Assembly: GCA_039914705.1 (NCBI GenBank)
Contig: JBDSOT010000050.1
Location: forward strand, 1-5,748
Direction of reading: 5' to 3'
Source: JBDSTW01 sp039914705
Lineage (GTDB): Bacteria; Pseudomonadota; Gammaproteobacteria; SURF-13
DNA: 5,748 nt
Part shown: positions 1 through 5,748 of the stretch, one piece after another
How positions within the stretch are numbered: position 1 is the first letter of the stretch
Layout: every line of letters starts with the position of its first letter
The notes under the pieces: generated by a model
What the model was told of the DNA's origin: nothing
Database searches by the model: none
Seen by the model: the letters and a program-made list of their open reading frames with translations, nothing else
Translations under genes and position numbers: made by a program

Positions 1-655
1 TGGAGAGAGCCGTGAAACTGTGAATCATGGCGTCGAACGGTGTCATGCCGGCCAGCCATAGGCAGAGCATGCACAGCACAATAAGGCCCAGATAGATCAG
101 CCATAAGGCCTTGGCGGTTTCCTTGATGCGCGGCGTGAGTTTGGCGTCTTTCATGGGGCCGGGCGTTTCGGCTTTATACAACTGCATACCGCCCACGCCT
201 AACAGCGGAAGAATGGCCACGGCCAATACCACGATGCCGATGCCACCCAGGAACTGCAATATTCCGCGCCACAAATTGATGGCGGGGGCCAGGGTGTCCA
301 ATCCGGTGAGCACGGTGGAGCCAGTGGTGGTAAGACCGGACATGGTCTCAAAATAGGCGTCGGCCATGATCTTCGTGGTGCCGGAGAACATAAAGGGCAA
401 CGACCCGAAAAATGCGAGCAGCACCCAGAACAGGCTGACGATGACAAAGCCGTCGCGCAACCGTAACTCCTTGACGGCATGCCGCACGGGCAGCCACAGC
501 ACGAGTCCGCTTACCAGGGTAATGCCGTAGGACCAGGCAAAGGCGCGCAGTGTATGGTCTGCGTTCAGCAGGCCTGCGATTAATGAGGGCAGCATGGTGA
601 AGCTGAACAGGATCAGCAGCAGTCCCATGACACGTTGGATAATGGAAAATTGCAT
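1..655 (-). CDS. trkH: Trk potassium uptake protein TrkH, N-terminal part (cut by window edge)
   Basis: TrkH is the membrane-embedded, potassium-translocating subunit of the Trk system, gated from the cytoplasm by TrkA. The window holds the first 218 codons; the family is usually about 480 residues, so over half lies beyond the left edge. It opens with a hydrophobic helix (residues about 9-30, core GLLLILFSFTMLP), followed by helices near 42-56 and 70-90. The first pore loop with selectivity filter TTTGST is at 109-114. The family-typical stretch FLGGIGIVVLAVAILPLLGVGG is at 135-156, then MQLYKAETPGP at 157-167. A further helix is at about 184-202, and the second pore region begins at 208-218 (HSFTALS) where the sequence ends. 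The start is ATG at 655, which gives the expected TrkH N-terminus. No good Shine-Dalgarno precedes it. The gene lies 119 bases downstream of trkA on the same strand. Family assignment is very secure; nothing can be said about the missing C-terminal half. Confidence 0.96.
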   Translation of the reverse strand, partial: MQFSIIQRVMGLLLILFSFTMLPSLIAGLLNADHTLRAFAWSYGITLVSGLVLWLPVRHAVKELRLRDGFVIVSLFWVLLAFFGSLPFMFSGTTKIMADAYFETMSGLTTTGSTVLTGLDTLAPAINLWRGILQFLGGIGIVVLAVAILPLLGVGGMQLYKAETPGPMKDAKLTPRIKETAKALWLIYLGLIVLCMLCLWLAGMTPFDAMIHSFTALS

Positions 656-723
656 TAAGATGGATTCAAGGCAACTGCAGCATAGAGTGGAGCGTCGCTG
701 GATGGCATTTTATAAAGGGTCAT
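655..723 (-). other. Possible 22-codon minicistron in the trkA-trkH spacer
   Basis: An ATG at 723 opens a 22-residue frame, starting MTLYKMPSSDAP, that closes with TAA at 657-655. That stop overlaps the trkH start in a TAATG junction. The same frame is open all the way back to the TAG stop of trkA (39 sense codons between the two stops). I see no Shine-Dalgarno sequence before the ATG and recognise no protein family. A frame this short is expected by chance. Its only merit is its position on a start codon that itself lacks a ribosome-binding site. The rest of the spacer (724-774) shows no terminator hairpin. Confidence 0.15.
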
Positions 724-774
724 GTAGTAGCGAATGCTATTTTCCGCAAATGTTTGGATTTTCTTGTTCAGCTT

Positions 775-2145
775 CTAGAGAAACGTAACACCGACCTGAA
801 ACAGGCGCTCGACTTCGGAGATGCGCCGTTTATCAACGAGAAACAGGATAACGTGATCTTCGGCTTCGATGACGGTGTCGTGATGCACGATGATAACCTC
901 CCCGCTACGCACGATGGCGCCGATAGTGGTGCCGGGCGGCAACTTGATGTCTTCGATGGCGCGGCCTACAACCCTGGACGATTTACTGTCGCCATGCGCG
1001 ATGGCCTCGATGGCCTCGGCCGCACCACGCCGCAATGAGTGCACCATGGCGACGTCGCCGCGCCGTACGTGCGCGAGCAAGCTGCCGATCATGGCCTGCT
1101 GCGGCGAGATCGCAATGTCGATGGTGCCGCTTTGCACCAGATCCACATAGGCCGCGCGATTGATCAGCGCCATAACCTTGCGCGCCCCCATGCGCTTGGC
1201 CAGCATCGCTGATAGAATATTATCTTCATCATCATTGGTCAGCGCGCAAAACACGTCGATATTTTCCACGCCCTCTTCCATGAGCAATTCTTCATTGGTG
1301 GCGTCGCCGTGCAGGACGATGGTCTTGCGCAACTCTTCGGAAATGGCGCGGGCGCGTCCCGGATTATGCTCGATGAGTTTTACCTGGTAATCATTTTCCA
1401 GGGCGGCGGCCAGACGTTTTCCGATACCGCCGCCGGCGATCATGATGCGCTTGTAGGGAGTATCCATGCGGCGCAATTCGCCCATGATGGCGAGGATGTT
1501 CTTACTCGCCGCAATAAAAAATACCTCGTCCTCGGCCTCAATAACGGTGCTGCCCTGCGGGATGATCGAGGCACCATCTCGATAAATCGCCGCAATGCGC
1601 GCCTCGATACGCGGCATGTGTTGGCGCAGTGTGCAGATCTGGTTGCCTACCAGAGGGCCGCCTTCATAAGCCTTGATAGCCACCATGCGTACCTTGCCAT
1701 CGGCAAAATCCAGCACCTGTAGTGCGCCGGGATATTCGATTAAACGACGCACATAATCGGTGACGAGTTGCTCGGGACTGATCAGCACGTCGATGGGGAA
1801 GGCGTCGGATGCGAACAGTTTGGCGTAGCCGAGATATTCGGTATTGCGCACGCGCGCGATCTTGGTGGGCGTGTGAAACAGTGTGTAGGCCACCTGGCAG
1901 GCGACCATATTGGTCTCATCGCTGTTGGTAACCGCCAAGATCATGTCGGCATCTTCGGCCCCCGCACGCATCAACACCTCGGGATGCGAGGCCTGTCCGA
2001 CCACAGTGCGCAGGTCATAACGCACCTGCAATTCCTGCAGGCGTCGCACATCGGTATCGACGACGGTGATGTCGTTGGCCTCGCTGCACAGATTGGCCGC
2101 TACCGATGAGCCGACTTGGCCGGCACCGAGGATGATTATCTTCAT
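775..2145 (-). CDS. trkA: Trk system potassium uptake regulatory subunit TrkA
   Basis: TrkA is the cytoplasmic ring-forming RCK protein that binds nucleotides (NAD(H), ATP/ADP) and gates the TrkH channel. At 456 residues it matches the usual full length of about 458. It shows the duplicated architecture of the family. The first Rossmann domain has GAGQVG at 7-12 and the acidic end of strand two at VVDTD 28-32. The first RCK_C domain covers about 140-225. The second Rossmann domain has GGGIG at 238-242, acidic Glu259 in KLIEH, and GDAT at 280-283. The second RCK_C domain covers about 370-450. I chose the ATG at 2145 because it gives the canonical MKIIILGAGQVG opening. A TTG at 2166 would add seven residues with no family support. 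Neither start has a clear Shine-Dalgarno sequence. The gene lies 92 bases after ntrX, with no terminator in between, and is followed by trkH. No frameshift or missing motif was noticed. Confidence 0.97.
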   Translation of the reverse strand: MKIIILGAGQVGSSVAANLCSEANDITVVDTDVRRLQELQVRYDLRTVVGQASHPEVLMRAGAEDADMILAVTNSDETNMVACQVAYTLFHTPTKIARVRNTEYLGYAKLFASDAFPIDVLISPEQLVTDYVRRLIEYPGALQVLDFADGKVRMVAIKAYEGGPLVGNQICTLRQHMPRIEARIAAIYRDGASIIPQGSTVIEAEDEVFFIAASKNILAIMGELRRMDTPYKRIMIAGGGIGKRLAAALENDYQVKLIEHNPGRARAISEELRKTIVLHGDATNEELLMEEGVENIDVFCALTNDDEDNILSAMLAKRMGARKVMALINRAAYVDLVQSGTIDIAISPQQAMIGSLLAHVRRGDVAMVHSLRRGAAEAIEAIAHGDSKSSRVVGRAIEDIKLPPGTTIGAIVRSGEVIIVHHDTVIEAEDHVILFLVDKRRISEVERLFQVGVTFL

Positions 2146-2234
2146 AACGACATGGGTGCGTGGCAAGTGGCGAGCGGCAACAGGGAAAGGCGCTGCATGT
2201 TGTAATTCACCACGCTCATCTTCAGATACTGCAT
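2142..2234 (-). other. Possible 30-codon minicistron in the ntrX-trkA spacer
   Basis: An ATG at 2234 lies just after the ntrX stop (TAA, one AAA codon, then ATG) and opens 30 codons, beginning MQYLKMSVVNYN. The frame ends at TGA 2144-2142, which overlaps the trkA start as ATGA. A GTGAG about nine bases before this ATG, at the very end of ntrX, could act as a weak Shine-Dalgarno, whereas trkA has none. The peptide resembles nothing I know, and its length is within chance expectation. It could couple trkA translation to that of ntrX, but it may equally be fortuitous. The spacer otherwise shows no hairpin terminator and no convincing promoter. Confidence 0.2.
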
Positions 2235-2237
2235 TTT

Positions 2238-3611
2238 TTATTTCTCACTGGTATCCATCTTTGTATCAATGCCCAACGCACGCAACTTACGATACAGGTG
2301 AGTGCGCTCAAGGCCCGCGAGCTTGGCGGTTTTGCCCACGCTGCCGCCGGTCTTAGCCATCACATGCTCAAGATACATTTTTTCAAACTGGTCGCGCGCC
2401 TCGCGCAAGGGTAGATCGTAGGCCGCTTGCGGGGCATCAGGTTGCGGATGCGGCTGGGTTCCCAGAGCGGCTTCGACCTCTTCCAGACTGATCTCAATCC
2501 CGCTGCCCAGAATTAGCAGGCGCTGTACAAGGTTTTTAAGTTCGCGCACATTACCCGGCCATGGATAATTACGCAAACGATTTTGCGCCGCCACGCTAAA
2601 GCTGCGATAGGGCAGGCTCTCCTGGTTGACGAATTCATTTACATAATAATTGAGCAACTCAGGCACATCCTGGGCATGTTCGCGCAACGGTGGCACCTGC
2701 AGCGGCACCACGTTGAGATGGAAATAGAGATCCTCGCGGAAACGCTTCTCCTCGACGGCCCGTTTCAGATCATGCTGCGTGGCGGCGATGATACGCACAT
2801 TCACCTGCACCGGATCGCTGCCGCCCAGACGCATGAAGGACTGGTTCTGCAAGGCACCGAGTAGCCGCGCCTGGGTTTCCTGGCCCATCTCACTAATCTC
2901 GCCAAGGAACAATGTGCCGCCGTTGGCCTGTTCAAGATGGCCGAAGTGAATGTTGCCGCCGTCTTCGCTGCCGAATAGTTCGGTGGCGGAATTTTCCCGC
3001 GCAATGGAGGTTACGCCGACGTCGATGAACGGCCCCTTGTTACGCGAACTTAAACTATGCAAATAGCGCGCGAATAATTCCTTGCCGCTGCCGGCCTCGC
3101 CATTTATGAGCACCCAGCTGTCATGCTGGGCGATGCGTTTAATCTGTTCGCGCACCTGCTGCATGGCCGGACTCTTGCCGATGGGTTCGGCCACGACCTG
3201 GGCATGGCGGCGCAGACCGATATTTTCCTTGCGCAGTCGGTCGGCTTGCAGGGCGCGTTGTACGGTGAGCAGCAATTTCGCCAGCGACAATGGCTTCTCG
3301 ATAAAATCGTAGGCCCCAAGCCGCGTTGCCTCGACGGCGGTTTCCACCGTCCCGTGGCCGGACATCATAATTACCGGTGAGGACAGGCCGCCCGCCTCCG
3401 ACCATTCTTTTAACAGTGAAATTCCGTCGGTGTCCGGCATCCAGATGTCGAGCAAGGTTAGATCCGGGCGGCGCACGCGGCGTGCCTGGCGCGCCGCCTC
3501 ACCGCAATCGGCGACCACCACCTGATATCCTTCATCCTGAAGAATGTCGCGTACCAGGCTGCCGATATCGGGTTCGTCATCAACGACCAGGATATACGGT
3601 GCGACACTCAT
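2238..3611 (-). CDS. ntrX: NtrX-like response regulator with a degenerate AAA+ domain
   Basis: This is a 457-residue transcriptional regulator, the presumed partner of the adjacent NtrY kinase. The receiver domain (about 6-120) has the acidic pair D11/D12, phosphoacceptor D55 in LLDIWMPD, S84 and K106. The AAA+ domain (about 143-370) has an intact Walker A GEAGSGKE at 171-178 and sensor II GNVREL at 353-358. Three things are abnormal. The segment after ELFG (211-214) has no GAFTGA and is about five residues short. Walker B reads FLGEI, with G237 where Asp is expected. The arginine-finger segment FREDLYFHL (291-299) keeps R292 but has H298 in place of the second Arg. A Fis-type helix-turn-helix is at about 422-448. 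The start is ATG at 3611, which opens directly into the receiver and overlaps the ntrY stop as ATGA; an upstream in-frame start at 3689 would only add residues encoded inside ntrY. I infer a phosphorylation-controlled DNA-binding regulator that does not drive sigma-54. Confidence 0.94.
   Translation of the reverse strand: MSVAPYILVVDDEPDIGSLVRDILQDEGYQVVVADCGEAARQARRVRRPDLTLLDIWMPDTDGISLLKEWSEAGGLSSPVIMMSGHGTVETAVEATRLGAYDFIEKPLSLAKLLLTVQRALQADRLRKENIGLRRHAQVVAEPIGKSPAMQQVREQIKRIAQHDSWVLINGEAGSGKELFARYLHSLSSRNKGPFIDVGVTSIARENSATELFGSEDGGNIHFGHLEQANGGTLFLGEISEMGQETQARLLGALQNQSFMRLGGSDPVQVNVRIIAATQHDLKRAVEEKRFREDLYFHLNVVPLQVPPLREHAQDVPELLNYYVNEFVNQESLPYRSFSVAAQNRLRNYPWPGNVRELKNLVQRLLILGSGIEISLEEVEAALGTQPHPQPDAPQAAYDLPLREARDQFEKMYLEHVMAKTGGSVGKTAKLAGLERTHLYRKLRALGIDTKMDTSEK
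2922..2981 (-). other. NtrX segment where the GAFTGA loop should be
   Basis: This encodes NtrX residues 211-230, from ELFG to EQAN. In sigma-54 activators ELFG is followed by a GAFTGA loop and then roughly R-x-G-x-F-E-x-A. Here SEDGGNIHFGHLEQA follows, which has no GAFTGA-like string and is about five residues shorter by hand alignment. Frame is maintained on both sides, so this is a structural difference and not a sequencing frameshift. Confidence 0.85.
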
Positions 3612-5748
3612 GCCACGCCCCGTTGCGGCGGTATCGACGCGACGGCATGCAGGGCGACGAACACCACCGGCAGCCGGATCAGCAGGCACGCGCCGCCCGC
3701 GCTCAGGTTTTCGGCCTGCAAACTCCCGCCGTGCTCCTCAACGATTTTTTTGACAATGGCGAGGCCCAGGCCAGTACCCTTGGGTTTGGTGGTGACATAC
3801 GGTTCGAACAATTTTCCGAGCATCTCCTCGGGAATACCCGGCCCGCGATCTTCCACGCGCAATTCCACGAACCGGCAATCGGATTCGCCCACGCAGCGCG
3901 TGCTGATCGTTATGCGTGAGCCGCGCTGGTCAGCCATCGCCTCCAGGGAATTTTTGATTAAATTATGCAACAGCTGACGCAGGCGTCCTGGATCGGCCTC
4001 GATGATGGGCAACTCCGGGTCAAGCAACACCTTGAATTGCGTACCTGCCCGGCCCCCGCGATATAAATCCAGCACCTCATTGATAAGCTGGTTCAAATTG
4101 AGCTGGCGCGGACGCATCTGCGGGTTGCGCGCGTATTCGGCGAAGGCGTTAACCATCTCCTTCATCACCTCAACTTGTTGCACGATAGTATGCGTGGAGC
4201 GGTCGAGCACCTCGGCATCCTTGGCGTCCATGGTCTTGAGATATTTATGACGCAGGCGCTCGGCGGACAGTTGGATGGGCGTGAGCGGATTCTTAAATTC
4301 ATGCGCCAGACGCCGCGCCACTTCGCCCCAGGCGGCGTCACGCTGTGCCTGGACCAGCGTGGTGACATCGTCGAACACAATGAGATGATCGGCTTGACCG
4401 GCCTCGCCGCGCGCCAGCAGCGTGCCGCGGCAAAACAGGATCTGGCGGCCACTGCTACCGGCCAGATAAATCTCCTCACGCCACTCATGGCTGCCATCTG
4501 CGAGATGGGTGCGCAGGGTCTCCACAAACAGTCCCAAGTGCGCGTGCTCGACGCTGATTTCCTCGATCGGATGGCCGATACGGCTGGCAAGATCAATCCC
4601 CAGCACATGGCCTGCGGCAGAGTTCGCCGTGCGCAGCGTGTGGCGCGTATCCAGCGTGAGCACGCCGGAAGAAAGACGTTCCAGTAAGGCCTCCAGGTAG
4701 GCGCGCTGAGCCTCGGCCTGTTGCTGACTGTGCTTGGCCTCATCGCGCGCGCGCGAGATTTTCTGCGTCATGTCGTTGAATGACCAGACCAGAAAACCGA
4801 GTTCGTCATGCGAGGTGACCGGCAGGCGTTTATCGTAATCACCGGCGGCAACGGCGCGCGTGCCCTCGGCAAGATCACGGATCGGCGCGACCAGACGGCG
4901 CGTGGAAAAAAACGCCGCCCACACGGCGCTCAGCAGGCTAAGCGCCAGCACCAGCGATAATGTGAGTGTGAAACTATATTTGAGCGGTGTGCGCAGATAG
5001 GCGAGTTTTTTGTATTGCGCGAAGGCCAATTGCACGCTGTCGGCCAAGGTGCTTTGGCGCACCGCAATGGGCGACAATGCCTGCAATACACGCTCCTCGG
5101 CAGTGTCGTCGTCGTTGGGCACATTCACTACCACGCGCACATGCAGGCCGTTGTCGCCGATGGGATCGAGTCCCGTGTAACTGCGTTGCTGGCGCAACTG
5201 TAACAAGATAGCCTCGTTCGGTTTGTTCGGGAGCACATTGGTGGGATCGACCTCGCTGGAGGCAATGATGCGCCCGCTCAGGGTGAGCAAGGTCAGTTCG
5301 TCGATCGAGCTGCGATTGCGCAGATCATTTAATATCACTGCGGCGTCGATGTCCGAGGCATTAGCCAGATCGTCGGCCGCAATCAAGGTTTGATTTAACA
5401 ATTCGCGCGTGCGTGCATCAAGCGATGTGCGGCTTAATTCGAGTGCATTTTCCAGCGCCTGTTCGATGCGCACATCGAACCAGCTGTCAATGCCGCGGTG
5501 CAAAAAACCGATGGAGAAATAAAACACCACTGAAACGGGTAATACGGACAAGATCACGAACATAATCACCAGCCGCACGGTGAGGCGCGAGCCGGCGATG
5601 CCCGCGCGATACTGGCGCATCAGACGCAGTAAATTGATGCTGATCAGCACTGCCAGGACTATCAGGCCCGTCGCGCTGATGGCCAGCAGCCAGAAGTATT
5701 GCTTGCCGAATTGCTCGGAGTTTTGCGTTACCGCGCCCATTAAATACA
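3608..5748 (-). CDS. ntrY: NtrY-like membrane sensor histidine kinase (5' end probably cut by window edge)
   Basis: This is a sensor kinase expected to phosphorylate, and possibly dephosphorylate, NtrX. Numbering from the ATG at 5740 (710 residues): transmembrane helices at about 15-38, 55-79 and 255-278; a periplasmic region of about 175 residues at 80-254 that is likely the sensing part; HAMP at about 280-333; a PAS-like region at about 346-460; HisKA with phosphoacceptor H480 in HEFKNPLTP; and HATPase_c with N-box N593/K596/N597, DRGPGIP at 631-637, LFEPYVTTK at 644-652 and GTGLGL at 655-660. All catalytic motifs are intact. N484 in HExxN is compatible with phosphatase activity. The charge pattern puts the N-terminus outside the membrane, and relatives usually have one more helix before it. 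The frame stays open to the edge, so the real start is probably upstream and 5740 may be internal. The final 18 or so residues after the ATPase domain form a short tail I do not recognise. The stop overlaps the ntrX start by four bases. Confidence 0.95.
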   Translation of the reverse strand, partial: YLMGAVTQNSEQFGKQYFWLLAISATGLIVLAVLISINLLRLMRQYRAGIAGSRLTVRLVIMFVILSVLPVSVVFYFSIGFLHRGIDSWFDVRIEQALENALELSRTSLDARTRELLNQTLIAADDLANASDIDAAVILNDLRNRSSIDELTLLTLSGRIIASSEVDPTNVLPNKPNEAILLQLRQQRSYTGLDPIGDNGLHVRVVVNVPNDDDTAEERVLQALSPIAVRQSTLADSVQLAFAQYKKLAYLRTPLKYSFTLTLSLVLALSLLSAVWAAFFSTRRLVAPIRDLAEGTRAVAAGDYDKRLPVTSHDELGFLVWSFNDMTQKISRARDEAKHSQQQAEAQRAYLEALLERLSSGVLTLDTRHTLRTANSAAGHVLGIDLASRIGHPIEEISVEHAHLGLFVETLRTHLADGSHEWREEIYLAGSSGRQILFCRGTLLARGEAGQADHLIVFDDVTTLVQAQRDAAWGEVARRLAHEFKNPLTPIQLSAERLRHKYLKTMDAKDAEVLDRSTHTIVQQVEVMKEMVNAFAEYARNPQMRPRQLNLNQLINEVLDLYRGGRAGTQFKVLLDPELPIIEADPGRLRQLLHNLIKNSLEAMADQRGSRITISTRCVGESDCRFVELRVEDRGPGIPEEMLGKLFEPYVTTKPKGTGLGLAIVKKIVEEHGGSLQAENLSAGGACLLIRLPVVFVALHAVASIPPQRGVA

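Noticed and set aside
707..714. TATAAAAT on the minus strand in the trkA-trkH spacer, resembling a -10 box for trkH
   Set aside because: No acceptable -35 hexamer lies 16-18 bases upstream (the sequence there is GCATTC). It is in a suitable place but unsupported.
1309..1722. 137-codon plus-strand frame antisense to trkA
   Set aside because: The trkA protein on the opposite strand has full family motifs. This is a complementary-strand shadow.
2146..2166. TTG start at 2166 extending TrkA by seven residues
   Set aside because: Those residues have no family counterpart and no Shine-Dalgarno precedes the TTG. The ATG at 2145 gives the canonical TrkA opening.
3377..3919. 180-codon open frame on the plus strand across the ntrX-ntrY junction
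   Set aside because: It is antisense to two well-supported genes and has no recognisable motif or ribosome-binding site.
4165..4743. 192-codon open frame on the minus strand inside ntrY
   Set aside because: It lies within the ntrY kinase region in another frame. It is rich in Arg, Ser, Ala and Trp with no domain, as expected of a shadow of a GC-rich gene.
4744..4755. Twelve-base alternating CG run
   Set aside because: It is explained by Arg-Ala codons in the linker after the ntrY HAMP domain, and it is too short to treat as a structural element.

Overview
All four genes in this window lie on the minus strand, end to end with little spacing. In transcription order (right to left) they are ntrY-like sensor kinase, ntrX-like response regulator, trkA and trkH. 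Only ntrX and trkA are certainly complete. trkH runs off the left edge, and ntrY probably starts a little beyond the right edge. The sequence is moderately GC-rich. The protein signatures (TrkH opening, NtrX receiver, NtrY kinase core) and the gene order fit a Gammaproteobacterium. A Betaproteobacterium cannot be excluded. In both groups I recall ntrYX-trkA as part of a conserved chromosomal block near fmt-rsmB. That is background knowledge, because those genes are not in the window.

Layout: 5748-3608 ntrY-like; 3611-2238 ntrX-like, joined to ntrY by a 4-base ATGA overlap; 2237-2146, a 92-base spacer; 2145-775 trkA; 774-656, a 119-base spacer; 655-1 the first 218 codons of trkH. No intrinsic terminator is visible in either spacer, so the four genes could form one transcript. 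No RNA gene, mobile element, CRISPR array or long repeat is visible.

Function: NtrY is a membrane histidine kinase with a periplasmic sensing region. It should phosphorylate Asp55 of NtrX. TrkH is the potassium channel-like subunit of the Trk uptake system, and TrkA is its cytoplasmic nucleotide-binding RCK gating subunit. The gene order puts potassium uptake directly downstream of a two-component system, but the sequence does not show that NtrX controls trkAH.

The main oddity is NtrX. Its receiver, Walker A and Fis-type DNA-binding domain look sound. Its AAA+ domain lacks the GAFTGA sigma-54 contact loop, has Gly instead of Asp in Walker B, and has His at the second arginine-finger position. 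It is therefore unlikely to be a working sigma-54 activator ATPase. A second, weaker observation is that both trk genes lack a visible Shine-Dalgarno sequence, and that a short open frame ends exactly on each start codon.

This is otherwise a conserved housekeeping and regulatory locus. I found no convincing sign of a wholly new system.
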